Counted from the first letter of the stretch, positions 33,717-45,321 are shown. The stretch: 64,000 nucleotides of DNA from Aeromonas media (GCF_000819985.1 NZ_CDBZ01000101.1:1-64000); one strand, 5' to 3'. Program-made: numbers and translations. Notes: generated from the letters alone by a model not told the origin.

Positions 33717-36695
33717 TTACGGTCCAGTGCACAGATAGTTGTTGTTGTACTGGTCCAGTGTCGTGGCGAGGTTGTTTGCCTCGGCCGCGAATTGGCCCTT
33801 CTTCGGATAATCCCCCATCCCGGTGAAGTTCACCGCGTAGCTGGGCGGCGGTCCATCAAGAATGGCTTGGCCTGCAACCATCGCTGTGACGGCATTCGGA
33901 CACTGACCCGCCCCGGCTTGCACGTTCAGCTTCGCAGCCAGCAGTTGCGCTGCCATGTTGAACGCCGGATCACTCGACTTCTGCTTGCCGCTCCCGACAT
34001 CCTGCTTGCTCAGGATACGCACGGCCTCCTGGCAGGTATCCACGAACAGGTTGCCGATATAGACCCCGCCACCGACAAAGGAGGCCAGCGTCTGATCAAG
34101 CACGGGTTCCTGTTTGCCATTGGATTTGGCGCAGGACGCCCAGTTCCGCCAGAAACCGATGGTCAATGCACGGCCACCTGGGGGCGGTGTGTTGTCGATA
34201 TTGAACACCTTCGTTTCACCCGGCCCCACCTCGAAGTCGCCACAGAGAATACTGTTGTCGATATTCGGGTTGATGACTACGCCATCCGGTGGCATGAACG
34301 CATTCGGAACAAAGGTTCCGAAGCTGCTGAGCCACCCCGGCAGCATGATCTCGCAGATCTGATAGGTCTGGCCTGGGATGAGCTCCTGCGTAAACACCAG
34401 GGTGCCGCCGTTCCCGGCATTGGCCGACATCGACTCCAGGGTCTCGCCGACGGAGAAGGTGGTAGCCCCCTGCCGCAGCACGAAGGTAAACGAGTAGCTG
34501 CCCAAGTCGGGGAGGCCATTCATGGTCTTGAGGACTTGTGCCCTGCCGCGTTCACGGTTCAGGAACGAACAGGAGAAGACCTTGCCTGCATCCTCCGGGT
34601 AGTCGACCACGAAGTCGCAGACCTTGTCCTGAATCGGCGAATCCGGGTTGGCCGAAACCAGATCCCAACCCGCCTTGGCCGTCTCGACCACGGTATAGGT
34701 ACCCTCGCTAGTGAGGAGCAGATCGAGGCCAGCGGTCTGGAACATCGAAGGGCCCGCACCCGCACCGACATCTTGCATACTCAACAGCCCGCCATCCGGA
34801 CCATACAACTTGAAGGTCCAGTAGTAGTCGTCATCCGAGTTTTCGAGTACCGGCTCAGTGGTCTTCTGCACCTGCGCCTTGGCCGGTTCGGTTGTTGGCA
34901 CATTCTGGAAGTCGACAGTTGCCGAACAATGGGTCGCGATGCCGTCTTCGAGCTGGAGATCCACCGTCCTGGGGTTCGGATACTCGGCTGGGTCGCGCGG
35001 GTCAGCCAGACCGACAGGGACGCCAGTGTCACTGCCTGCGGCGAAGAACACGCTGCTCACCTCTTCGACATAATAGGTGTCGGGAACCAGGCCCCACGCC
35101 GTGACGGATTGCGTCGTCGCGCCTCCCCCCGTGAAGGTAATGACCTTGGTCTTGCTGAACGATCCATCATTGGCTCGGGTAATGTGGAATGTCACCTCGA
35201 GTTTTTCACCCGCATCAAGGAAGTTGGGGATGCTCTTCTCAATCATGAGCTTGGCCATGACCGATGAGGCGATCGGGATCTGCAGTTCGTTGGTGCTGGC
35301 AGCAAATCCGTCCGAGGCGGTCAGGTAGGCGGTGTCTCTCAACATGCCCGTCGTGACGCGTTTGGGATCGTCGAGATAAACCATCTTGTCAAAGGTGATG
35401 GAACCACTGTCTGTCTGGCCAGTCGTCTGCCACCCTACCTCGCCGTCCGTCTGCGTGTCCGCAATGTAGCCATCCAGGAAGTCGCCGAATGACGGGACTC
35501 CGACCGCATACATCAGACCCATGCCGTCGATCTCCTCCACGTCCTTGATGGTCGTCGAAGCATTGGTGACCTCACCCTGCTGGATCTGGGCGTTCGCGAC
35601 CGCCGTCGTGGTGCCCGGGACCGGGATGCCAGTTGCCTTGTCCGTATAGGTCCCTGATACCTCGTTGTGCAGCCAGTCGCCAACCTTGCCCGCCGTCGCT
35701 GCGTCGAATTCGACCGTGAATTCGGCAACCATGCCATTGAAACCGGCAGCGAGGTCGAATGGACCCTCGTTATAGGTATCGAGCAGGGTACCGGTGTTGT
35801 CCGAACCCTTGTACAGCTTGTCGGTCAACTCGACGGTGATCGTACGCGCGGCTGGATTCTTCGCATTCAACACTATGTTGACCGCAACCTTGCCACCGAT
35901 GACTTCCGCCTTGGTCCAGGTGACCGTGATCTGGACGGGAAGGGACGTCGGCGCATCACTGCGGCAGACGTTGCCAAAGTCCAGCGAGTCTTCGGTCCCC
36001 TTGGAGATATTCCAGGTCTGCTCCGCGCCCTGGTGGGCCGTCATCGTCTTGGAAATCTCCTGCGGCTCGATCTCCTTCACCGGGATGGAGACGTCGCGTG
36101 CACCAGCCCCTCCAGTGCCGAGATCTTCGGCCAGGAGATTGGCGTGCAGCGATGAACCCGGGAACAGGTGCGATCCCAGGGCCAACCGGCCGTAATAGTC
36201 ATAGACACAGGTGGTATTTTTCGCCTGTGTGACCGTGATCAGTCGGTAAATGGAAATGTCTGTGCCGCCGATGCCGGGGTTCTTGGGGGTTTGCGGCGTC
36301 GACTGTGCTGCCGCACAGGACGCACTCGATTTGCCCACATTCAGTACCGGGGCCGAAATAATGTCATATCCGGGTTTGCCTGCATCCTCGTTGTCCAGTA
36401 CCACACCAAGGGTGTACATCTGGCTGGCAGGGGCGGAATTACCGGCCTGCAGCGTGATGCGATAAGGAACGAGGTCGAGTTCGTTCCACGTCTTGCCCAG
36501 GTTGCCAGTGGTGTAGTCCGCGTCGGGGCAGATAAAGGGGCCGCCATCGGGGAAGGTGAAATTCGCATCTTTGCGACATCCCTCCAAGGTAGTCTGCACC
36601 CCAACGGGGTCGGCGGCCTGCGCCGGCGCCGTGCCGAGCAGCCCGAGCGCGAGCACGGCCCCCAGCGTCGTCTTCCATCGTTTGCTGACGAACAT
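33717..36695 (-). CDS. Large secreted protein with repeated prealbumin-like domains and a TIGFWRN domain
   Basis: A 992-residue protein with a Sec signal peptide (cleavage near residue 27, AQA|ADP). After an N-terminal region of about 450 residues come three repeats of similar design (about 480-597, 605-713 and 717-833). Each starts with a K-T or K-S strand, contains a G-x-Y-x-(V/I)-x-E strand (for example GTYTVVETAKAGWDLV) and ends in an F-x-N strand; this is the pattern of prealbumin/CNA_B-like modules. A C-terminal domain opens with LTIGFWRNWASC (844-855). There is no LPXTG, autotransporter or membrane anchor. AGGAG precedes the ATG at 36695. GC is lower than in the neighbours, suggesting transfer. 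Function unknown; adhesin or matrix protein is a guess. Confidence 0.7.
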   Translation of the reverse strand: MFVSKRWKTTLGAVLALGLLGTAPAQAADPVGVQTTLEGCRKDANFTFPDGGPFICPDADYTTGNLGKTWNELDLVPYRITLQAGNSAPASQMYTLGVVLDNEDAGKPGYDIISAPVLNVGKSSASCAAAQSTPQTPKNPGIGGTDISIYRLITVTQAKNTTCVYDYYGRLALGSHLFPGSSLHANLLAEDLGTGGAGARDVSIPVKEIEPQEISKTMTAHQGAEQTWNISKGTEDSLDFGNVCRSDAPTSLPVQITVTWTKAEVIGGKVAVNIVLNAKNPAARTITVELTDKLYKGSDNTGTLLDTYNEGPFDLAAGFNGMVAEFTVEFDAATAGKVGDWLHNEVSGTYTDKATGIPVPGTTTAVANAQIQQGEVTNASTTIKDVEEIDGMGLMYAVGVPSFGDFLDGYIADTQTDGEVGWQTTGQTDSGSITFDKMVYLDDPKRVTTGMLRDTAYLTASDGFAASTNELQIPIASSVMAKLMIEKSIPNFLDAGEKLEVTFHITRANDGSFSKTKVITFTGGGATTQSVTAWGLVPDTYYVEEVSSVFFAAGSDTGVPVGLADPRDPAEYPNPRTVDLQLEDGIATHCSATVDFQNVPTTEPAKAQVQKTTEPVLENSDDDYYWTFKLYGPDGGLLSMQDVGAGAGPSMFQTAGLDLLLTSEGTYTVVETAKAGWDLVSANPDSPIQDKVCDFVVDYPEDAGKVFSCSFLNRERGRAQVLKTMNGLPDLGSYSFTFVLRQGATTFSVGETLESMSANAGNGGTLVFTQELIPGQTYQICEIMLPGWLSSFGTFVPNAFMPPDGVVINPNIDNSILCGDFEVGPGETKVFNIDNTPPPGGRALTIGFWRNWASCAKSNGKQEPVLDQTLASFVGGGVYIGNLFVDTCQEAVRILSKQDVGSGKQKSSDPAFNMAAQLLAAKLNVQAGAGQCPNAVTAMVAGQAILDGPPPSYAVNFTGMGDYPKKGQFAAEANNLATTLDQYNNNYLCTGP

Positions 36696-37330
36696 GTCGA
36701 TGTCTCCTTGACGTTGTCCTTGTGTGGCCGGGAAGTGTCGTTCGACACGAGCACCCACGACCGCCGGTCGTCATGACGAGAGCGATAGAGCAAGTCGTAT
36801 GCCAGTGGACATGGTGTTTAAAAACAAAGAGTTACGAATTCTTGCCATCAGGCATGTCACAGCAGTGAAACACACGGTACCGCGCTACCCGTCGAAATTG
36901 ACCACAAGTCTTTGATAATTGAACCAAACGAGCATGGGAGATGCTGTATCGCGATTGATACTCGTGGCGGCGATGTCTGAGGTGCCATCGCCCTGCTGCG
37001 ATGCCTGCCTCCAAGCCAATCTGTGTCGTCGCGACGGTGTGAAGGCTCGACATCGTGTCCAGCAGACCGTCAGTGCGACGCGCCATGTGCACGGCGAGCC
37101 GAGGAGCCACCACAGGGGGATTGCCGTTTGAAGGGGATCCGTCGATGAACGTCTGGTGCTGGCAAAGGCGGTGGAGGAGCAGGGTGCCCGGCTCAAGGGG
37201 GAGTGAACCGGATGTGCGTGACCGTCCCGGGAAGCATGCCTTTGCATGAGGGATGATGGACCAGACAAGGAAGGACAATGACGAGGAGATGCAGGGGAGA
37301 TGCCTCATGGCCCTGGGCATTCCAAAAGCG
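36696..37330. other. 630 bp without a recognisable gene, upstream of the exoprotein gene
   Basis: The region is compositionally mixed, with an AT-rich part near 36810-36920. No ORF has both a ribosome-binding site and family-like sequence; the minus-strand frame 36885-37268 looks like noise. It presumably contains the exoprotein promoter, but no clear -35/-10 pair stands out. Confidence 0.45.
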
Positions 37331-37358
37331 AAAAGGCCGCTCAATGAGCGGCCTTTTC
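37331..37358 (-). terminator. Terminator of the tRNA-Pro gene
   Basis: AAAAGGCCGCTCA and TGAGCGGCCTTTT form a perfect palindrome. Read leftward it ends in TTTTC, 5 bases after the tRNA. Confidence 0.9.
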
Positions 37359-37363
37359 CAATG

Positions 37364-37440
<77 letters not shown>

Positions 37441-37456
37441 ATGTCTGCGGGGCGAG

Positions 37457-37485
37457 AATTTACCGAAAGCCCCGACATGACACAA
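37457..37485 (-). promoter_or_regulatory. tRNA-Pro promoter
   Basis: Reading leftward, TTGTGT (37485-37480), 17 bases, TAAATT (37462-37457), then a GC-rich discriminator (CTCGCCCCGC), which is typical of stringently controlled stable-RNA promoters. Confidence 0.7.
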
Positions 37486-37580
37486 GCCTTTTTTTGCATC
37501 TGCCGTAAAAAAAGGGCTTTACGCTCAATAATCCAGCGTTTCATGGCGATCAGGGGCACCGGGCTCATCCCGGTACTCGG

Positions 37581-38306
37581 TTACGCCTTTGGCGGCAGCT
37601 GAAACTCGGCTGGTCCCAGCAGACGCCGACTCCAATCGGCAACGACCCCGTGCTCTAGCCAGTGGGCCGCATGCTGCCGCCAATTGGGAGAGAGCGCCGG
37701 GTTCTCCAGCAGCAGTTGCAGGTCTCCTTCGTGGCGGGCCTGGTTGAACAGGATGTCGGCGGTACGCTTCACCGTCAGCTCGGGATAGGGCCTGTCCATC
37801 AGCAGCAGTTCATCCACCGGGGCCACGTGCCCCTCCTCCAGCACCCGCAGCAACCAGCCGCAGCGGCCGTTGAGTTGCATCACCAGGGAGAGGTGCGGGT
37901 AGCCAAAGCGTTGATTGAGCTTGAAGCAGGGGGATCTCGGCTGACTGATCTGGACCAGGGCAGCGCCGAGGCGATAGACATCGCCGATACAGGCCTGCGC
38001 CTCGGTCAATCCGAGGCCGGAGAGGTTTTCGCCAAAGGCCGCCGGCTGCCAGGAGGCTCGGGGGGCAGGCAGGCCCAGCGCGGTTTGCCAAGTCTTCCAC
38101 CAGGGGTAGTGATCCGCGGGATAATAGTGCAGGGCGCGGTCCGGGCCGCCGTGATGGCGTTTGTCGCTCTGCTCATCGCCTTCCAGGCCCGAGAAGCTGC
38201 ACCACAGGGGATGGCCTGTCTCATGCTTGTCGATGGCACTGACGAGTCCGGGGGCGAGTTCGGCATTCATCTCGGCGCTCTGGCCGATAAAGAGGGAGAT
38301 CCGCAT
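37581..38306 (-). CDS. yiiM: MOSC-domain protein YiiM
   Basis: The 241-residue protein has a MOSC fold with GLEGDEQSDKRHHGGPDRAL in its N-terminal part and the molybdenum-cofactor-binding Cys in SQPRSPCFKLN, followed by a C-terminal 3-alpha domain. E. coli YiiM uses molybdopterin to reduce N-hydroxylated purines such as 6-hydroxylaminopurine. The length is close to the family's. It is a stand-alone gene between tRNA-Pro and the pot operon. Confidence 0.9.
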   Translation of the reverse strand: MRISLFIGQSAEMNAELAPGLVSAIDKHETGHPLWCSFSGLEGDEQSDKRHHGGPDRALHYYPADHYPWWKTWQTALGLPAPRASWQPAAFGENLSGLGLTEAQACIGDVYRLGAALVQISQPRSPCFKLNQRFGYPHLSLVMQLNGRCGWLLRVLEEGHVAPVDELLLMDRPYPELTVKRTADILFNQARHEGDLQLLLENPALSPNWRQHAAHWLEHGVVADWSRRLLGPAEFQLPPKA

Positions 38307-38342
38307 TCCATGCTCCTGACGGATGAGAGAATGCGGATCTTA

Positions 38343-38390
38343 GGGGCTGTTGAGCCGTCAGCGCAAGCCGCGTGACCGCCTCAACAGCCC
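38343..38390. terminator. Long-loop stem between yiiM and potI
   Basis: GGGGCTGTTGAG and CTCAACAGCCCC form a perfect 12-bp stem around a 24-base loop that ends 6 bases after the potI stop. No T-run is present. Confidence 0.5.
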
Positions 38391-38395
38391 CGGGG

Positions 38396-39238
38396 TCAGG
38401 CGACGGCCTGCATCTGGGTGGTCATGGCAATCTCGGCACGGCGGCGTTTCTCCGCCCTCGCCATCAGGTACCAACTGCCGAAGGTGAACAGCGACACCGA
38501 CAGCAGGATCAGGCTCGCCACCGCGTTGATCTCGGGTTTCACCCCGAGGCGCACCGCCGAGAACACCTCCATCGGCAGGGTAGTGGAACCTGGGCCGGAG
38601 ACGAAGCTCGCCAGCACCAGATCATCCAGCGACAGGGCGAACGACATCATGCCACCCGCCGCCAGTGACGGGGCTATCATCGGGATGGTGATGAGGAAGA
38701 ACACCTTCCACGGCTTGGCGCCAAGATCCATGGCCGCCTCCTCGATGGAGAGATCCAGTTCCCGCAGCCTGGCCGACACCACGATCGCCACATAGGCGGT
38801 ACAGAAGGTGGTGTGGGCAATCCAGATGGTCAGCATGCCCCGCTCGGCGGGCCAGCCCACCAGCTGGGCCATGGCCACGAACAGCAGCAGCAGCGACAGA
38901 CCGGTGATCACCTCTGGCATCACCAGGGGCGCCGTCACCATGCCGCCAAACAGGGTGCGGCCACGGAAGTGCGGGATCCGGGTCAGCACGAAGGCCGCCA
39001 CAGTCCCCAGCGCCACCGCGGCGATGGCGGTGTAGAAGGCGATCTCCAGGGAGCGGAACACGGAGCCAATCAACTGTTTGTTGTCGAGCAGACCGAAATA
39101 CCACTTCAAGGACCAGCCCCCCCACACCGTCACCAGCTTGGAGGCGTTGAAGGAGTAGATGACCATGATGATCATGGGCAGGTAGATGAACAGCAGCCCC
39201 AGCCAAAGCATCAGCCTGGCAAAACCAAAGCGCCTCAT
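38396..39238 (-). CDS. potI: Putrescine ABC transporter permease PotI
   Basis: A 280-residue six-span permease. It matches E. coli PotI (281) closely, for example MVIYSFNASKLVTVWGGWS, TAPLVMPEVITGLSLLLLFVA, the EAA loop EEAAMDLGAKPWKVFFLITIP and SLDDLVLASFVSGPG, and it ends in YLMARAEKRR. The true start is the ATG at 39238; the longer open frame overlaps potH in another frame. The 4-base overlap with potH indicates coupled translation. It forms the channel with PotH. Confidence 0.94.
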   Translation of the reverse strand: MRRFGFARLMLWLGLLFIYLPMIIMVIYSFNASKLVTVWGGWSLKWYFGLLDNKQLIGSVFRSLEIAFYTAIAAVALGTVAAFVLTRIPHFRGRTLFGGMVTAPLVMPEVITGLSLLLLFVAMAQLVGWPAERGMLTIWIAHTTFCTAYVAIVVSARLRELDLSIEEAAMDLGAKPWKVFFLITIPMIAPSLAAGGMMSFALSLDDLVLASFVSGPGSTTLPMEVFSAVRLGVKPEINAVASLILLSVSLFTFGSWYLMARAEKRRRAEIAMTTQMQAVA

Positions 39239-40140
39239 ACTTTCCCCTCCAGCTCTTTGGCCTGGTTGCGGTTGAACAGGATGATCGGAATGATCAGCAC
39301 CGCCAGCATCACCACCGCCAGGGCGGACGCCACCGGCCAGTCGCGGTTGTTGAAGAACTCCTGCCACAGCACCTTGCCGATCATCAGGGTCTCCGGGCCG
39401 CCCAGCATCTCGGGGATGACGAACTCGCCCACCACGGGAATGAAGACCAGCATGCAACCGGCGATGATGCCGTTCTTGGAGAGCGGCACCGTGATCTGCC
39501 AGAACCGGGTCAGGTTGCGGGCGCCGAGATCGGAGGCCGCCTCCAGCAGGCTCTGGTCATGTTTGACCAGATTGGCATAGAGCGGCAGCACCATGAACGG
39601 CAGGTAGGAGTAAACGATGCCGATGTAGACCGCCAGGTTGGTGTTGAGGATCTGCAAGGGCTCGTCTATTGCCCCAATCCCCAGCAAGAAGCTGTTGAGC
39701 AGGCCGTTGTTGCTGAGGATGCCCATCCAGGCGTAGACCCGGATCAGGATCGCGGTCCAGGTCGGCATCATGATGAGCAACAGCAGAACGGTCTGGGTCT
39801 CCTTGTTGGCCCGTGCGATGGAGTAGGCCATGGGATAGCCGATCAGCAGGCACAGAAGCGTGCTGATGAAGGCCATCTTGAGGGAACCCAAATAGGCCGC
39901 GATATAGAGCTCATCCTCCTGCAGCAGCAGGTAGTTGCCCATGTGGAGCAAGATGGTGAGCTGACTGTCTGCCCAGGTCACCACGTCGGTGTAGGGCGGG
40001 ATCGCCACATCAGCCTCGGCGAAGCTGATCTTCACCACGATGACGAAGGGCAGCAGGAAGAACAGGAAGAGCCAGAAGAAGGGGATGCCGATCACCAGCT
40101 GGCGCCCCCCCATCTGCTTGAGTCGTCTCAATGCCTTCAT
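39235..40140 (-). CDS. potH: Putrescine ABC transporter permease PotH
   Basis: A 301-residue permease with six spans, close to E. coli PotH: IPPYTDVVTWADSQLTI, LIRVYAWMGILSNNGLLN, the EAA loop EAASDLGARNLTRFWQITVP and GEFVIPEMLGGPETLMIG. It overlaps potG upstream (40137-40140) and potI downstream. Confidence 0.94.
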   Translation of the reverse strand: MKALRRLKQMGGRQLVIGIPFFWLFLFFLLPFVIVVKISFAEADVAIPPYTDVVTWADSQLTILLHMGNYLLLQEDELYIAAYLGSLKMAFISTLLCLLIGYPMAYSIARANKETQTVLLLLIMMPTWTAILIRVYAWMGILSNNGLLNSFLLGIGAIDEPLQILNTNLAVYIGIVYSYLPFMVLPLYANLVKHDQSLLEAASDLGARNLTRFWQITVPLSKNGIIAGCMLVFIPVVGEFVIPEMLGGPETLMIGKVLWQEFFNNRDWPVASALAVVMLAVLIIPIILFNRNQAKELEGKV

Positions 40141-41291
40141 GATTGCAGCACCACGCCGCTGTCATCTTCCCAATACAGGAACACCTGGTCATCCCAGGTT
40201 GGCCGCTTGCCGTGGCGTTCGGCATTGGCGATGAAAGCCTGAACGATTTTGCCCGAGGGCAGCTGGATGTGATAAACCGAGTGGCCGCCCAGATAGGCAA
40301 TGTCATAGACCTCACCCTTGGTCCAGTTGAAGTCCGGATGCTCGATCTCCTCCGGCTTGTGCAGGCTCATCAGCAATTTTTCCGGCCGCAGGGCGTAGGT
40401 CACCTTCTTGTTCTCGGCACGGGAGCTGATGCCATGGCCCACGTAGATGGGCTGCTCCAGATCCGCGCAGGCGATGGTGGCGTGGTCCTGCTCATCTTCC
40501 ACCAGCAGGCCATCAAACAGGTTGACGTTGCCGATGAACTCGCACACCAGCCGGCTGGCCGGGGTTTCGTAGATGTCCATCGGGCTGCCGATCTGCTCGA
40601 TGCAGCCGAGGTGCATGATGGCGATCCGTTCCGCCATGGTCATGGCCTCTTCCTGATCGTGGGTCACCATGACGCAGGTTACGCCGACTCGCTCGATGAT
40701 CTCCACCAGCTCCAGTTGCATCTTGGAGCGCAGCTTCTTGTCCAGCGCCCCCATGGGCTCATCCAGCAACAGCAGCTTGGGGCGCTTGGCCAGCGACCTG
40801 GCCAGGGCGACCCGCTGGCGTTGACCACCGGAGAGCTGGTGCGGTTTGCGGCGTGCATACTGGGTCATCTGCACCAGCTTGAGCATCTCCTCCACCCGGG
40901 CGTCGACCTCTGCCTTGGGCAGGCCATCCTGCTTGAGGCCGAAGGCGATGTTCTGCGCCACCGTCATGTGGGGAAACAGGGCGTAGGACTGGAACATCAT
41001 GTTGATGGGACGTTCATAGGGCGGCATGTCGGTAATGTCGACCCCATCCAGAAACAGCCGCCCCTCGGTGGGGCGCTCGAACCCGGCCAGCATCCGCAGC
41101 AAGGTGGACTTGCCGGAACCTGAACCACCCAGCAGGGCGAAGATCTCGCCCTTGTGGATGTTGAGAGACACGTTGTCGACCGCCAGCGTTTCGTCGAACT
41201 GCTTGCTTACCCTGTCTATTTTGACCAGCACTTCTTTACGCTGCTGGCTGCCCTCGAGGGCTTTCTTGTAGGCACTGGAGGCTATCGCCAT
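40137..41291 (-). CDS. potG: Putrescine ABC transporter ATPase PotG
   Basis: A 384-residue ABC ATPase with Walker A GGSGSGKST at 55-63, signature LSGGQRQ at 153-159, Walker B LLLLDEP at 173-179 and a C-terminal TOBE regulatory domain. It follows E. coli PotG in the PPYERPINMMFQSYALFPHM stretch. The ATG at 41291 has GGGAG 7 bases upstream; a TTG at 41297 in the same frame overlaps that spacing and is less likely. It powers PotH/PotI. Confidence 0.94.
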   Translation of the reverse strand: MAIASSAYKKALEGSQQRKEVLVKIDRVSKQFDETLAVDNVSLNIHKGEIFALLGGSGSGKSTLLRMLAGFERPTEGRLFLDGVDITDMPPYERPINMMFQSYALFPHMTVAQNIAFGLKQDGLPKAEVDARVEEMLKLVQMTQYARRKPHQLSGGQRQRVALARSLAKRPKLLLLDEPMGALDKKLRSKMQLELVEIIERVGVTCVMVTHDQEEAMTMAERIAIMHLGCIEQIGSPMDIYETPASRLVCEFIGNVNLFDGLLVEDEQDHATIACADLEQPIYVGHGISSRAENKKVTYALRPEKLLMSLHKPEEIEHPDFNWTKGEVYDIAYLGGHSVYHIQLPSGKIVQAFIANAERHGKRPTWDDQVFLYWEDDSGVVLQS

Positions 41292-41342
41292 TACCAAACT
41301 CCCAAAGGTGATACCGGCCGGGGCCGATCCATCAATACAATC

Positions 41343-41364
41343 TGGCGCCCCGGGATGGGCGCCA
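41343..41364. terminator. Hairpin between the second potF and potG
   Basis: TGGCGCCC and GGGCGCCA pair over 8 bp around CGGGAT, 4 bases after the potF stop. It may set relative expression of the binding protein and the transporter core. Confidence 0.5.
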
Positions 41365-41367
41365 AGG

Positions 41368-42453
<1,086 letters not shown>

Positions 42454-42527
42454 TTATCAGTCCTCATTTGTGTGATGTTGCCAGTTGCGCATCCATACGC
42501 ACCGTCCAACCTGTCGGGTGGTCACCA

Positions 42528-42557
42528 CCCTCCCGGCCGAACTGCGGACCGGGAGGG
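42528..42557. terminator. Hairpin between the two potF genes
   Basis: CCCTCCCGG and CCGGGAGGG form a perfect 9-bp stem around 12 bases, with no T-run. It is probably an mRNA stability or processing element. Confidence 0.5.
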
Positions 42558-42568
42558 GTACTCGTCAC

Positions 42569-43678
<1,110 letters not shown>

Positions 43679-43720
43679 CTAAGCAAATTGTATGCGTAAG
43701 CCAATCTGCCCGGTTGCAGC

Positions 43721-45082
43721 CTATTCCCGCAGCTTTGCTGCCGTCAGATCCAGACTGAGCCTGGCCAGTTTGACCAATTCATCCACCTGTTCCTCGGTGA
43801 TCACCAAGGGGGGCGATATGATCATGGTATCGCCGACAGCCCTCATCACCAAGCCATTGTTAAAACAGAACTCCCGACACGTCATCCCGGCGTGCAGTTC
43901 GGCCGGGAAACGGCGTTTCGTCTGTTTGTCCTGCACTATTTCCAACGCGGCGACCAGGCCTTTACCCCGGGTTTCTCCCACCAGCGGGTGATCGGCAAGC
44001 TCGCTCCAGCGGCGCTGCAAATAGGGGCCGATACTATCATGGACGCGCTTAACTATGCTCTCACTTTGCATAAGCTGGATATTGGCGATGGCCACGGCGC
44101 AGGCCACCGGATGACCGGAGTAGGTGAAGCCGTGGTTGAACTCACCCCCCTCTTCCACCAGCACCCTGGCGACCCTGTCGCCCACCATCACGGCCCCCAT
44201 CGGCAGGTAGCCCGAGGTGATGCCCTTGGCCAGACACATGAGGTCAGGCTTGATGCCGAACCCTTCGCTGGCAAACCAGTGACCGGTGCGGCCGAAACCG
44301 CAGATCACCTCGTCGGCGATGAGCAGGATGCCGTACTGGTCGCAGATGCGCTGGATCTCGGGCCAATAGCTGTCGGGCGGAATGATGACGCCGCCGGCGC
44401 CCTGGATCGGCTCGCCGATGAAGGCGGCCACCTTGTCCACCCCCAGCTCCAGAATCTTCTCCTCTAGCTGACGGGCACGGGCCAGCCCGAATTCGTGGGC
44501 GCTCATCCCCTGCCCCTCGCCAAAGTGATAGGGCTGATCGATGTGCACGATACCAGGAATAGGCAGCCCGCCCTGGGCATGCATCCCCTTCATGCCCCCC
44601 AGACTGGCCCCCGCCACCGTGGAGCCGTGATAGGCGTTGTGACGGCTGATGATCACCTGCTTGTCCGGCTGCCCCTTGCTGGCCCAGTAGTGGCGCACCA
44701 TCCGCAGCACGGTGTCGTTGCACTCCGAGCCCGAGCCGGTGAAGAAGACATGGTTGAGATGGGGCGGCGTGATCTCGGCCAGCAGGGTCGCCAGTTCGGC
44801 GGCAGGGGGATGGCTGGTCTGGAAGAAGAGGTTGTAATAGGGCAGTTGCTGCATCTGTCTGGTGGCGGCATCCACCAGCTCCTGGCGGCCATAACCCAGG
44901 TTGACGCACCACAGGCCCGCCATCCCGTCCAGGATGCGGCGCCCGTCGGAGTCTTCCAGATAGACCCCCTCGGCCTTGGTGATGATGCGGCTGCCCTTCT
45001 TGTTCAGGGCCTGAAAGTCGGTGAAGGGATGCAGGTGGTGGCTGGCATCCAGTTGCTGCCACTCGCGGGTGGTCTGCTTCAT
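43721..45082 (-). CDS. spuC: Putrescine/polyamine:pyruvate aminotransferase, SpuC-like (class III)
   Basis: A 453-residue PLP enzyme of class III. It shows GSGSECNDTVLRMVRHYW, the HNAYHGSTVAGASLGGM loop, the DEVICGFGRTG motif with the PLP-binding Asp and the active-site Lys in LAKGITSGYLPMGA. This is the pattern of Pseudomonas SpuC, which transaminates putrescine or cadaverine to pyruvate. Between PotF and the gamma-glutamylpolyamine ligase the context is polyamine catabolism. GAGGAG precedes the ATG. A decayed tandem copy of its start lies upstream. Confidence 0.9.
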   Translation of the reverse strand: MKQTTREWQQLDASHHLHPFTDFQALNKKGSRIITKAEGVYLEDSDGRRILDGMAGLWCVNLGYGRQELVDAATRQMQQLPYYNLFFQTSHPPAAELATLLAEITPPHLNHVFFTGSGSECNDTVLRMVRHYWASKGQPDKQVIISRHNAYHGSTVAGASLGGMKGMHAQGGLPIPGIVHIDQPYHFGEGQGMSAHEFGLARARQLEEKILELGVDKVAAFIGEPIQGAGGVIIPPDSYWPEIQRICDQYGILLIADEVICGFGRTGHWFASEGFGIKPDLMCLAKGITSGYLPMGAVMVGDRVARVLVEEGGEFNHGFTYSGHPVACAVAIANIQLMQSESIVKRVHDSIGPYLQRRWSELADHPLVGETRGKGLVAALEIVQDKQTKRRFPAELHAGMTCREFCFNNGLVMRAVGDTMIISPPLVITEEQVDELVKLARLSLDLTAAKLRE

Positions 45083-45135
45083 TGCTTGCTCCTCGGTTCC
45101 TTCGATGTAAGCGATGTTTATTCGTCAATGTCGAG

Positions 45136-45218
45136 GGTGGCTGGCACTCTCCCGGTCACTGCTACTCACGGGCGGAATGCTGCGTTGCTTGCTCCTCGAT
45201 TCCTTCGATGTAAGCGAT
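45136..45218 (-). pseudogene. Decayed tandem copy of the spuC start
   Basis: Positions 45218-45185 repeat the spuC leader (ATCGCTTACATCGAAGGAA, then the GAGGAGCAAGCA ribosome-binding site) at a period of 103 bases. The following bases resemble the first codons of spuC, but ACG replaces ATG, and TAG and TGA interrupt it. It cannot make SpuC. The copy falls at the end of a 47-codon frame (45162-45305) of unknown status. Confidence 0.75.
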
Positions 45219-45321
45219 CTTCGTGCAGGCATCCATGGGCTGGCCCACGGGCACGGTGCGGCCGCGAGCGGGCGCCATCGGCTGCCCCTCACGAGCCAGT
45301 GCCATCTTGCTTTGAGAGTGA

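Noticed and set aside
33504-35267. 587-codon plus-strand ORF
   Set aside because: It lies antisense to the exoprotein gene, which has a signal peptide, ribosome-binding site and terminator; the plus frame has none of these.
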